A stretch of DNA of 52,745 nucleotides from JAAYZQ01 sp034428935 (GTDB lineage Bacteria > Chloroflexota > Anaerolineae > JAAYZQ01): positions 1 to 52,745 of the forward strand of contig DAOUHB010000009.1 in the NCBI GenBank assembly GCA_034428935.1, in the 5' to 3' direction. Shown here piece after piece: positions 7,793 to 16,006 of this stretch. Position numbers and translations under genes: made by a program. The stretch's first letter is position 1, and every line of letters begins with the position of its first letter. Below the pieces are notes generated by a model, which saw only the letters and a list, made by a program, of their open reading frames with translations, searched no databases and was not told the DNA's origin.

Positions 7793-8830
7793 ATGTCTCT
7801 TTTGCAGACCGAGATCTACCAGCAGCCTGACGTCCTGGACACTCTGCTCGCCGAGGAAAGCGACCGGGCGTGGGAGATTGCCACGACGCTGAGAGAACGA
7901 GAGATCTGCCACGTGGTCATAGCCGCGCGGGGCACGTCGGACAATGCCGCCCGCTATGGGCAATATCTCCTGGGCGCCCACAACCGCCTGCCGGTGGGCC
8001 TGGCCACGCCCTCGCTGTACAGCGTCTACCGGCAGCCGCCGCGCCTGGACCGCTCCCTGGTGGCCGGCATATCCCAATCGGGCCAGTCGCCCGACATTGT
8101 TGCCGTCCTGGCCGAGGCCCGGCGCCAGGGGGCGCCCACGCTGGCCATCACCAACGATCCGGGCTCGCCCCTGGCCGCCCAGGGTGACCACCTGCTGCTC
8201 CTGCACGCCGGTGAGGAGCGGGCGGTGGCCGCCACCAAGACCTACCTGGCCCAACTGGCGGCCCTGGCGCTCCTGTCGTGCGCCCTGGCCGACGACCGCG
8301 AGCGGCTGGAGACCCTGCGGCAGGCGCCGCGCCTGGTGGAGCGCATCCTGGGCATGGAGGAAGAGGTGGCGGCCGCCGTGGTGCGGTATCGCTACATGGA
8401 GACCTGCGTCGTCCTGGGCAGGGGCTACAACTATGCCACCGCCTTCGAGATCGCCCTCAAGATGAAGGAGCTGAACTATCTCATCGCCGAGTCGTACTCG
8501 TCGGCCGACTTTATGCATGGTCCCATCGCCGTCGTCGGCGGCGGCTTTCCCGCGCTGCTGGTGGCACCTTCGGGGGCAATGTTCCCGACCATGCACGCCT
8601 TTGGCGTCGAGCTCAAGGCGCGGGGCGCCGAGCTGCTGGCCATCTCGGACCGGGAGGAGCTGCTGGCCGAAGCCGTGACAGCCCTGCCGCTGCCCGAGGG
8701 CCTGCCCGAGTGGGTTTCGCCCCTGGTAGCCGTGGTGCCGGGCCAGCTCTTTGCCCTGCACCTGGCCCTGGCCAAGGGCCACGATCCCGATCAGCCCGTG
8801 GGCCTGCAGAAGGTGACGATCACCCGCTGA
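7793..8830 (+). CDS. SIS-domain sugar-phosphate isomerase/deaminase (GlmS C-half / AgaS / NagB-II-like)
   Basis: A 345-residue protein with two SIS (sugar isomerase) domains and no glutaminase domain, like AgaS/FrlB or NagB-II glucosamine-6-phosphate deaminases. The first domain shows IAARGTSDNAA and SQSGQSPD phosphosugar-binding loops; the second shows LGRGYNYATAFEIALKMKE and the SADFMHGP motif of the GlmS isomerase half. The ATG at 7793 is used, with GGGAGGAG upstream; the longer open frame has no family content. It is divergent from glucokinase. Conversion of an amino-sugar phosphate to fructose 6-phosphate is the likely reaction class; the precise substrate is not determined. Confidence 0.88.
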   Translation: MSLLQTEIYQQPDVLDTLLAEESDRAWEIATTLREREICHVVIAARGTSDNAARYGQYLLGAHNRLPVGLATPSLYSVYRQPPRLDRSLVAGISQSGQSPDIVAVLAEARRQGAPTLAITNDPGSPLAAQGDHLLLLHAGEERAVAATKTYLAQLAALALLSCALADDRERLETLRQAPRLVERILGMEEEVAAAVVRYRYMETCVVLGRGYNYATAFEIALKMKELNYLIAESYSSADFMHGPIAVVGGGFPALLVAPSGAMFPTMHAFGVELKARGAELLAISDREELLAEAVTALPLPEGLPEWVSPLVAVVPGQLFALHLALAKGHDPDQPVGLQKVTITR

Positions 8831-8856
8831 GGCGAGCCCGGGAGATGGTCGCCTCA
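8828..8856. terminator. Hairpin between convergent genes, possible bidirectional terminator
   Basis: TGAGGCGA (8828-8835) and TCGCCTCA (8849-8856) form a perfect 8-bp stem overlapping the stop codons of both convergent genes. There is no U-tract, so its terminator role is tentative. Confidence 0.4.
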
Positions 8857-10062
8857 GGCTCCTCGCCTGGAGGTGGCCATCAGCGCGCCAAACACCCCCA
8901 GGGCCAGAACCAGGTCGGCCAGAATGGCGGTCATGGTCACCGCCGGCCCCACCGACTCGAAAAGCTGGCCGATCATCCAGGGTAGGAGCATGCCCCCGAT
9001 GCTGGCACCCACCAGGAGCCAGGCCGTGACCTGCCCCGTGATGCGCACGCGCCTTTCGGCCAGGGTGATGGACGTGGGAAAGACCGACGCCATGGAGACA
9101 CCGAGGCCCAGGGAGCCTACCCACAGGGCGACCACCGAGCCGGACCAGATCAGCATGACTGCGAGAGACAGGATGCAGCCCAGGAGGTCGAAGAGGATGA
9201 TCCAGCGGGGCCGCACCCGCGCCGCCACGGGAAGGGACAGCAAGCGTCCGAAGGTCAGCCCTCCCCAGAACGCCGAGGTCAGGTAGGCGGCGCTGGCCGC
9301 GCTGCCCAGGCCCTGGGCCAGGGCGTAGCTGTAGATCCAGCCGCCAAAAGCCACCTCGGCGCCCACGTAGAGTGCCAGGAGTAGGGCAATGAGGACGACC
9401 GTGATCCCCTGGCGCCGCGGGGTGTCGAGGATCGCAGGATCTCCGCCGGGCGTCGCCGCCCGTTCGTGCACGGCGGCGGGGCTGGGCTGGCGTGCGAGCC
9501 AGACGGCGACGGGGATCAAAAGGACCGCCAGGGTCCAGTAGGTCCAGCGGATGCCTCCGCTCCAGATCAGCGCCTGAGCCACGAGGAGCGGCGCCAGGAA
9601 GGAACCGACGCCAAAAAAGAAGTGCATGGCGTTCATGTAGGGCCCCACGCGGCTGCCGTGGATCCAGACCAGGAGGGTGTTTCCTCCGACGTCGATGGCG
9701 CCCCCGCTCAGCCCCACGAGGAGCCAGGCGGCAGCCAGCAGCCACAGCACGGGGATGGCAGGCATGACGGCCAGGGTGACGATCATCAAGGCCATTGTGC
9801 CGGCCATGACCGGGTGCCCTGCCACGCGATCGTACAGGCGCCCCCCGAAAAAGGACCCGATGAGATAGCCCACGGAGTGGGCCATGAACAGAAAGCTGAT
9901 TCCTTCGACCCTGGTGTTCGTCTGCTCCGCCAGGCCGGGCAGCGTCGGGCCGAGCATGGCCGTCACCATGCCCAGGGCGACGAACCCACCAAAGTAGCCG
10001 ACGGTCTTGGGCCAGTGATCGGCCTTCACGGCGGGCTCGCTGGCAGGCATATTGCGTTCCAC
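8854..10062 (-). CDS. MFS transporter
   Basis: A 402-residue major facilitator with about twelve hydrophobic segments and the FGGRLYDRVAGH loop typical between helices 2 and 3. The broad pattern resembles FucP/YbjJ-type sugar or drug transporters. A GTG at 10062 is chosen as start because AGGAG sits six bases before it; ATG at 10050 is the alternative. The very long upstream open frame is a high-GC artefact. It converges on the SIS gene and has its own promoter. The substrate is unknown; the sugar-phosphate neighbours suggest a carbohydrate. Confidence 0.85.
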   Translation of the reverse strand: MERNMPASEPAVKADHWPKTVGYFGGFVALGMVTAMLGPTLPGLAEQTNTRVEGISFLFMAHSVGYLIGSFFGGRLYDRVAGHPVMAGTMALMIVTLAVMPAIPVLWLLAAAWLLVGLSGGAIDVGGNTLLVWIHGSRVGPYMNAMHFFFGVGSFLAPLLVAQALIWSGGIRWTYWTLAVLLIPVAVWLARQPSPAAVHERAATPGGDPAILDTPRRQGITVVLIALLLALYVGAEVAFGGWIYSYALAQGLGSAASAAYLTSAFWGGLTFGRLLSLPVAARVRPRWIILFDLLGCILSLAVMLIWSGSVVALWVGSLGLGVSMASVFPTSITLAERRVRITGQVTAWLLVGASIGGMLLPWMIGQLFESVGPAVTMTAILADLVLALGVFGALMATSRRGA

Positions 10063-10126
10063 GACATACTCCTCTCGCCCCGATGCCCGGGAGCCGGGCG
10101 GGACGGCGTAGAAGGTGATCCGGCCC

Positions 10127-10155
10127 ATTATTCCACAAGGCGCGCCTGGCGGCAA
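10127..10155 (-). promoter_or_regulatory. Promoter of the MFS gene
   Basis: Minus-strand TTGCCG (10155-10150), 17-bp spacer, AATAAT (10132-10127), 65 bp before the GTG start. Confidence 0.5.
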
Positions 10156-10299
10156 ATAAGAGGCGGGGCTTGCCCGGCGGTCGGATTGGCGGGTGGACCG
10201 CCACTGCCTCCCGGGCGCCCATGGCAGGACAAGACTGTCAGCCGGTCCCGGGCAGGCCGGCAGTCCGCCTAAACCAAAGCCAAGGTGAATTCTACACCA

Positions 10300-10332
10300 G
10301 GTGCGTCGCACCAACGGCAGGTGCAACGCACC
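10300..10332. repeat. Two tandem 13-bp palindromes, 20 bp apart
   Basis: GGTGCGTCGCACC (10300-10312, perfect dyad) and GGTGCAACGCACC (10320-10332) repeat with 20-bp periodicity, about two helical turns. They lie just after the GH5 gene and upstream of the MFS promoter. The arrangement looks like a paired operator for a dimeric regulator. The rest of the 298-bp gap 10063-10360 holds only the MFS promoter. Confidence 0.6.
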
Positions 10333-10360
10333 GGGATGCGGGTTCCATTTTGGTATCAGT

Positions 10361-12241
10361 TTAGGGGCGCGGGCGAAGGCGGAGCCAGTGTTCAGGACGG
10401 CCGGGATCGTGACGGTAAAGGAGCAGATGTTCGTCCTCGGAGGCCTCGTACTCGCCATCCGAGACCTCGACGCGGTAGCCGTGGGGGTAGTGCAGGACCG
10501 GAAGGTAGATCTCGGTCGGGGCCTCCACGGCCGGGTCGTGGCGAAAGACCAGCTCGAAGGCACGCCGCCGCACATCGTAGCTCATCTTGAGGGGCAGGCC
10601 CGCCACGGCCCGGGCGTATGGCCGGACCACGGCCTCCAACGCCCGCCCGCCCGAGTCAGGATCGGCCGGATCGTGCTGCTGATCCCGCGAAAAGATGGAA
10701 AGGTCCTCGCCGTTCCATTGGTCGCCGCGCTCGTTGTCGTTGTCCCCGGTATAGTTCCACAGCGTGCCGCTCAACAGGTTGGCCTCCAGCGCCCGGAAGG
10801 TGCGGTCCATGGCCCGCACCTGGTGGCGGAAATCTCCTGTCCGGTAGGCACGGCCGCCCGCCAGGTCAAAGGGGATGCCAAACTCGCCGATGAGGGTGGG
10901 CACGCCACGGCCGCGTTCCGACGCCTCGGTCCGGACCCGGGCCAACTGCGCCGCGAAAGAGCGCTCGACCCGGCGGCTACCCCAGGCGCGGGTGCCCTCC
11001 TGAGCGTCGACGCCCAGGAAGGGAACGAATTGCTTCAGGAAGAGGGTGACGCCGTCGTACCAATGGGGTGCGTGCACGACCCGGGGCATGGTCCACTCGT
11101 CCCAGGCGGTCGTGGGCTGGTCGGGCGGCGCCTCAAGGAACAGGATGGCATCCGGGTCCACTGCGCGGACGGCCGAGGCAAAGCGTCGCCAGAAGGGCAG
11201 CACGTAATCGTCGAACCGCACGGGCCGCCCCCGCACCTCGCAGAAATGGCGCGGCCGGAGCAGACGCGGCTGCCCCTGGCCGTCCAGGTCCCACACGCCA
11301 TTCTCCCGCCACAGGCAATCGTGGCCGGCACGCCAGGCGCGGGCACCCCCGGGATCGATCAGCCTCCGCCCGGTGCGGCGGATGCCCGCTATCCCCGTGG
11401 TCCAGACCTCCACCTCCTGTGCGTAGCCGGCGCCCAGGAGCATCGACTGGAAGGGCGTGGGGACGTCGCCGTGGCGCAAAAAGCCGGCATGCTGCCGCAG
11501 GTCGGGCCAGCCGATATAGCCGGCGGAGGGCTCGTTGAGGGAATCGTAGCCGGCCACGTGAGGCAGGCCCCGCAGCCTCCTGGCCACTTGCTGGACCGCC
11601 GCCAGGTAGTGGCCCTGGAGGTACTCCTGGATTGGCTCCCCATCCACCCGGGTACGGGGGGCAAAGTCGTTGCCGCCGAAAAAGAGGCTGAACATGGTGG
11701 CCGACGCCAGCTTGGTCTCGTTGGTCGGCCAGATCATGCGCGGGAAGGGATCGCCGTGGGTGGCGTGGACGATGGCTGCGCCCGTTGGGGCAAAGTTGGT
11801 CATGTCCAGCCCGGCCGCCTCCAGCGTCCAGCCAGGCGCGCCGTCGCCGCCCGAAAAGCGGCTCCAGACGTCCTGGTGGGGGTCGATGAACAGGTGCAGG
11901 CCGTGCTCCCCCGCCCGGCGCACGACCTCGTAGAGATAGTCCAGGTACTCCTGGTCATAGATGCCCGGTCCCTGGTGCTCGATGGCCTCCCACGTGACCA
12001 GCAGCCGGAGGAAGGTGAGGCCCCAGCGGCGCAGGCGCCGGAAATGCTCGTCCGCCTCGTCCAGGGGAAAGGGACGGCCCACGAACGAGACGTCCCGGTG
12101 CTCGAAAAAGCCCTCGCGCCGGTGGGTGGCGCCGTCGGGCCGGAAGGGCACCTTGCTGCTGCCTCCCAGGTTCACACCGCGCAGCAGCAGCGTCCGTCCG
12201 TGCTCGTCCTTGAACCATTGGCCATCGATCCCGATGCGCAT
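10361..12241 (-). CDS. Glycoside hydrolase family 5-like enzyme (endoglycoceramidase-type), cytoplasmic
   Basis: A 626-residue GH5-type (beta/alpha)8 hydrolase. The N-terminal LLLRGVNLGG, the FLRLLVTWEAIE strand and the DPHQDVWSR segment match endoglycosylceramidase-like GH5 enzymes. The acid/base Glu237 is in DSLNEPSAG and the nucleophile Glu453 in LIGEFGIPFD. A beta-rich C-terminal domain follows (about 530-626). No signal peptide is visible, so it acts inside the cell, unusual for GH5. The ATG at 12241 has AAGGAG seven bases upstream and is preferred over an upstream GTG. It is the last gene of the HDAC/ABC-exporter operon, 13 bp after a permease gene, suggesting a glycolipid or glycoside substrate linked to that exporter. 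Confidence 0.85.
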   Translation of the reverse strand: MRIGIDGQWFKDEHGRTLLLRGVNLGGSSKVPFRPDGATHRREGFFEHRDVSFVGRPFPLDEADEHFRRLRRWGLTFLRLLVTWEAIEHQGPGIYDQEYLDYLYEVVRRAGEHGLHLFIDPHQDVWSRFSGGDGAPGWTLEAAGLDMTNFAPTGAAIVHATHGDPFPRMIWPTNETKLASATMFSLFFGGNDFAPRTRVDGEPIQEYLQGHYLAAVQQVARRLRGLPHVAGYDSLNEPSAGYIGWPDLRQHAGFLRHGDVPTPFQSMLLGAGYAQEVEVWTTGIAGIRRTGRRLIDPGGARAWRAGHDCLWRENGVWDLDGQGQPRLLRPRHFCEVRGRPVRFDDYVLPFWRRFASAVRAVDPDAILFLEAPPDQPTTAWDEWTMPRVVHAPHWYDGVTLFLKQFVPFLGVDAQEGTRAWGSRRVERSFAAQLARVRTEASERGRGVPTLIGEFGIPFDLAGGRAYRTGDFRHQVRAMDRTFRALEANLLSGTLWNYTGDNDNERGDQWNGEDLSIFSRDQQHDPADPDSGGRALEAVVRPYARAVAGLPLKMSYDVRRRAFELVFRHDPAVEAPTEIYLPVLHYPHGYRVEVSDGEYEASEDEHLLLYRHDPGRPEHWLRLRPRP

Positions 12242-12254
12242 CGCCGCTTCTCCT

Positions 12255-13037
12255 TCAACCACGGGCCACGACCAGGTTGCCCGATTCGTAGCGGCGCAAC
12301 CCCAGGTAAAAGACCAGGCGCGCCAACAACATCAGGCCCGCCGTCACGGCCGCCAGGATGCCCAATTGTCCCAGGTTGAAATCGGTCAACAACCGTGCGG
12401 GCATGGAGCCGATGAACGCGGCCGGAATGAGGGTGTAGAGCAGCCACTGCACGGCCCCCGGAAAGATCTCGATGGGGTATGTGCCAAAGGTGATGAGGGC
12501 GTTGATGGCCTGGCCCGCCAGGTTGTCGGCATTGCCCACCCAGAAGGCCAGCGACCCGACCAGGACGGAAAAGGCGACAAAGATCAGCCCGGCCAGGGTG
12601 CCCACGAGCAAAAAGAGGGGCAGGTGCAGCCACCGCTCGGGATCGACCAGCAGAAAGACCAGGAGGCCAAAGAGCAGGTCGCCCCAGGCCGAGAGGTGCA
12701 TGCGCGAGACCAGGAGGTGCACCAGTGGATCGGCGGGCAACGCCAGATAGTAGTCGAGCTCGCCGCGAACCACGGCCCGGGCGACAAAGATGGTATTGCC
12801 GCACACGATGTTGCCCAGGCCAAAGGCAAAGGCCACGAGGGCGTAGAGCATCATAACCTGCACCATGGACCAGCCGCCCAGGACGGGGATGCGCGTGAAG
12901 AGGACCCACCAGAAAAAGAGGAGGACGACGTCGTTGAGGATCATGCCCACGACCTGCATGAAAAAGGCGCCGCGGTAGGCCATGGCCGACATCATGTTGT
13001 GCCGCAGGTAGCCGAGCACCAGGCGCGCCGTCTTCAT
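12255..13037 (-). CDS. ABC-2 type exporter permease (COG3694-like)
   Basis: A 260-residue integral membrane protein with six predicted helices and the layout of ABC-2 family permeases. It starts MKTARLVLGYLRHNMMSAMAYR with a short cytoplasmic lead into helix 1. It directly follows the other permease (1-bp gap) and the ATPase, so ATPase and two different permeases make one exporter, as in COG4586/4587/3694 sets. The cargo is unknown; HDAC-like and GH5 genes share the operon. Confidence 0.9.
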   Translation of the reverse strand: MKTARLVLGYLRHNMMSAMAYRGAFFMQVVGMILNDVVLLFFWWVLFTRIPVLGGWSMVQVMMLYALVAFAFGLGNIVCGNTIFVARAVVRGELDYYLALPADPLVHLLVSRMHLSAWGDLLFGLLVFLLVDPERWLHLPLFLLVGTLAGLIFVAFSVLVGSLAFWVGNADNLAGQAINALITFGTYPIEIFPGAVQWLLYTLIPAAFIGSMPARLLTDFNLGQLGILAAVTAGLMLLARLVFYLGLRRYESGNLVVARG

Positions 13038-13038
13038 C

Positions 13039-13827
13039 TCAGCCTCCGTGTACCACCAGGCGGCGCTGCGCCACCCGCCAGACGAGATGGATCACGGCCA
13101 GCAGGATCACGATATAGATCGCCTGGCTTGCCAGGGTCTGGAGCACAAAGGCCGGCTCAAACTTGACCAGGGCGCGGGCCGGTGCGTAGGCCATGAGCTG
13201 GAAGGGCAGCCAGCGCACCGCCTGCTGCAGGCCCGCGGGGAACAGCTCCAGGGGCAGGAACAGGCCGCCGATGGTGAACACCAGCTTGTTATACATCCAG
13301 TAGACAGGCATGATCTCCTCGAGCCAGAAGGCCGCCAGGCCGATGAGGACGGCAAAGAGGGCGTCGAGGAACAGGGCCAGCGCCGCCAGCAGCAAGAAGG
13401 CCCCCATGCCCGCCAGGCTGCCCTCCACCTGCCGCAACGCCACCAGGACCACAGCCGAGGCAATGACAAAGTTGAGCAGAAAGCGGGGGACCGTGCCGCC
13501 CAGAGAGTTGGCCACCTGGAACAGGGGATAGCGGAGGGGCCGGGCCAGGGTGTAGGCCAGGTCGCCGGCGCGCACGGCTTCGGCTATCTCGTTAAAGATG
13601 CGCGACGACGAAAGTATCATCGTCTCGGTCATGGCCAGGTACCAGATCATCTCGCCAAGGGAGTAGCCTTCCAGCTCCGTCCGGCCGCTCACGCCGTAGG
13701 CTGTGCTCCACAGGGCCATGAACACGGCCATGAAGAGCACGATTTGCACGGCCCGGGCCACCATCTCGCCGCGATAGACCCACTGCTGCCGGGCGGAGGT
13801 CATGAGGACGTGCCCATAACGAATCAC
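13039..13827 (-). CDS. ABC-2 type exporter permease (COG4587-like)
   Basis: A 262-residue membrane protein with about six helices, typical of COG4587 permeases. It begins with a short amphipathic stretch, then AVQIVLFMAVFMALWS. It sits 6 bp after the ATPase stop and 1 bp before the second permease. It should form the heterodimeric membrane channel with its neighbour. Confidence 0.9.
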   Translation of the reverse strand: MIRYGHVLMTSARQQWVYRGEMVARAVQIVLFMAVFMALWSTAYGVSGRTELEGYSLGEMIWYLAMTETMILSSSRIFNEIAEAVRAGDLAYTLARPLRYPLFQVANSLGGTVPRFLLNFVIASAVVLVALRQVEGSLAGMGAFLLLAALALFLDALFAVLIGLAAFWLEEIMPVYWMYNKLVFTIGGLFLPLELFPAGLQQAVRWLPFQLMAYAPARALVKFEPAFVLQTLASQAIYIVILLAVIHLVWRVAQRRLVVHGG

Positions 13828-13833
13828 GGCCGG

Positions 13834-14817
13834 TTACCCCTCCGCCTGCTCATAGATCCGGGCAATGATCTCTTCCATGGGCGGGTTGTCGACGTTGATG
13901 TCGGCGATGCTGTAGCAGGCCAGGAGCTGGCCGATGACCGACTCGATGGGCGCGGTGCGCGTGTCGACGCGCAGCTTGACGCCATAGCCCTTTTGCTTCA
14001 GAAGCTCGACGCCCGGCAGCTCGAAGCCCTGCCAGGCCTCCCCGAGCTTGAGGGAGATGGTCTTGTGGTGCAAGTAGTCCCGCTTGAGGGTCGACACCCG
14101 CCCGTCAAAGATGACGTGGCCGTGGTTGATGACCATGGCCCGCTTGCAGAGGGCCTCCACGTCGCCGGCATCGTGGGAGGTGAGAAAAACCGTCACCTGC
14201 TCCTGCTGGTTCAGCTCCAGGATCAGGTCGCGGATGCGCTGCTTGACGACCACGTCCAGCCCGATGGTCGGCTCGTCCAGGAAGAGAATGTGCGGCTTGT
14301 GCAGGAGCGAGGCCGCGATCTCGCAGCGCATGCGCTCGCCCAGCGATAGCTTGCGCACCGGGGCCGCCAGGTAGTCGCCTATCTCGAACAGCTCCACCAA
14401 CTGTGCCAGGCGCCGGCGGTAATCGGCGGCCGGCAGCTCGTAGATGCGGGCCAGGAGGTCGAAAGAGTCCTGCGGCGGGAGGTGGTACCAGAGCTGCGAC
14501 TTCTGGCCGAACACAGCGCCGATCTCGTACGCCAGGCGCTCCCGCTCGCGCCAGGGAACCTTGCCCAGGACGCGGGCCTCGCCCGAGGTGGGGTGCAGGA
14601 TGCCCACCAGCATCTTGATGGTCGTCGATTTGCCCGCCCCGTTGGGGCCGATAAAGGCCACCCGCTCGCCCTGCTCTACGGCAAAGGAGATGCCTACGAC
14701 CGCTTCCACCTCCCGGTAAACGGGCCGAAAAAGGGATCGCAGGCTGCCTTGCAGTCCCTGTTGCTTTTCCCGGGACACAAAGGTCTTGCGCAATTGGTTG
14801 ACGTCGATGGCCACCAT
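13834..14817 (-). CDS. ABC exporter ATPase (NatA-like, COG4586)
   Basis: A 327-residue nucleotide-binding subunit. The Walker A GPNGAGKST is at residues 57-65, a LSLGERMR signature precedes the Walker B region ILFLDEP, and the switch His is in FLTSHDAGD. The extended N-terminus before Walker A and the extra C-terminal ~80 residues fit the COG4586 group. The ATG at 14817 is used because the ABC domain begins there. The gene is 47 bp after the HDAC-like gene and 6 bp before the permeases. Confidence 0.93.
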   Translation of the reverse strand: MVAIDVNQLRKTFVSREKQQGLQGSLRSLFRPVYREVEAVVGISFAVEQGERVAFIGPNGAGKSTTIKMLVGILHPTSGEARVLGKVPWRERERLAYEIGAVFGQKSQLWYHLPPQDSFDLLARIYELPAADYRRRLAQLVELFEIGDYLAAPVRKLSLGERMRCEIAASLLHKPHILFLDEPTIGLDVVVKQRIRDLILELNQQEQVTVFLTSHDAGDVEALCKRAMVINHGHVIFDGRVSTLKRDYLHHKTISLKLGEAWQGFELPGVELLKQKGYGVKLRVDTRTAPIESVIGQLLACYSIADINVDNPPMEEIIARIYEQAEG

Positions 14818-14864
14818 TCTTGCCCTCACACGCGCCGGCCCGGAGGCCCCCGGAGTTTCTGCCG

Positions 14865-15794
14865 CTAGTTCTGGCCCCCGCCGGGGACCGGCCAGCACCG
14901 CGCCATCTCGGCGGCAGCGCGCACGGTCTGCAAATGGATGTCGACAATGTCCTCGACCTGCGGGCTGTAGCCCCCGCCCATGACGACCGCCACCGCCAGG
15001 CCGGCCTCGCAGCAGCGCTCCAGCACCAGCCGGTCGCGCCGGGCCAGGCCGTCCTTGGTCAGGGCCAGCTTGCCCAGGCGGTCCTTTTCGAACGGATCGG
15101 CGCCGGCCAGGTAGACGGCCAGCTCACCCCGCATGCACGCCAGGATCTCGGCCAGGCCAGAGTCGAGGGCGGCCAGGTAGCCCTCGTCGTCCGTGCCGTC
15201 GGGCAGGGCGAGGTCGAGGTCGCTCTGTTCCTTGAACAGGGGAAAGTTGCTCTCGCTGTGGATGGAAAAGGTGAGGATGGAACCGTCACCCTGGGCCATG
15301 GCGGCCGTGCCATTGCCCTGGTGCACGTCACAGTCGACAGACAGCACCTGCCGGGCGCGGCCCTCGTCCACCATGGCCCGCGCGGCAATGACCACGTCGT
15401 TCAGCAGGCAAAAGCCCTGGCCGTGGTCGCGAAAGGCATGGTGGGTGCCGCCCGCCAGGTTCACGGCCAGGCCGTCTTCCAGGGCTGCCCGGCAGGCGGC
15501 GATGGTGCCGCCCACCGCGTGGCGGGCCCGGGTCACCAGCTCGGGCGACCAGGGCAGGCCAATGCGCCGGATCTCTTTGACGGTAAGCTGGCCGGCCATG
15601 AGCCGCTCCAGATAGTCCCGGTCGTGGGCACGGAGGATCTCCTCGTCGGTGGCCGGCCGCGCGGGCCGCAGGTCGCCGGGCGGTACCAGGCCGGCGGACT
15701 CGACCGCCTGGCGCAGCAGCTCGTACTTGCTCATGGGAAAACGGTGCCCCTCGGGCAGGCGCACCGTGTAGGTATCGCTGTAAAAGACTTTCAT
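14865..15794 (-). CDS. Histone-deacetylase-family (AcuC/HDAC-like) amidohydrolase
   Basis: A 309-residue zinc deacetylase of the arginase/deacetylase fold. Active-site His118/His119 are in GGTHHAF, zinc ligands are Asp156 and His158 (VDCDVHQGNGT) and Asp233 (GADPFEKD), and Tyr276 sits in MGGGY. All core catalytic residues are present, so it should be active. Bacterial relatives remove acetyl groups from acetoin-related proteins, acetylpolyamines or secondary metabolites. It leads an operon with an ABC-2 exporter and a GH5 enzyme, which points to a small molecule or lipid rather than histones; that is inference. Confidence 0.92.
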   Translation of the reverse strand: MKVFYSDTYTVRLPEGHRFPMSKYELLRQAVESAGLVPPGDLRPARPATDEEILRAHDRDYLERLMAGQLTVKEIRRIGLPWSPELVTRARHAVGGTIAACRAALEDGLAVNLAGGTHHAFRDHGQGFCLLNDVVIAARAMVDEGRARQVLSVDCDVHQGNGTAAMAQGDGSILTFSIHSESNFPLFKEQSDLDLALPDGTDDEGYLAALDSGLAEILACMRGELAVYLAGADPFEKDRLGKLALTKDGLARRDRLVLERCCEAGLAVAVVMGGGYSPQVEDIVDIHLQTVRAAAEMARCWPVPGGGQN

Positions 15795-15869
15795 GGCGAT
15801 CGCCGGACCCCGAAGCCGGACTAGTCCTCGTCCAGGGCCGTTTCTCCTCCTTTACGCACGGCGCCTGTG

Positions 15870-15878
15870 AGTATACCA
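15870..15878 (-). promoter_or_regulatory. Extended -10 promoter of the HDAC/ABC/GH5 operon
   Basis: Minus-strand TGGTATACT is an extended -10 (TG-N-TATACT) about 75 bp before the HDAC-like ATG; a weak TGGACG lies at 17 bp as -35. Confidence 0.5.
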
Positions 15879-16006
15879 CAGCCCGCACCTGCCGTCCACC
15901 CGGGCACCGCCGCCAGCAGCAGCTTTGAATATGGCGAGGCGCAAGCCTGACTCTGCTTATCCTATTTGCTCGGTCTGGGTCGCCAGATCCAGACCAGACC
16001 CGGCCC

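Noticed and set aside
10301..12379. 692-codon plus-strand frame
   Set aside because: Antisense of the GH5 gene, with no recognisable domain.
15972..15995. Hairpin GGTCTGG/CCAGACC after the aldo/keto reductase gene
   Set aside because: One mismatch and no U-tract on the minus strand; too weak to call a terminator.
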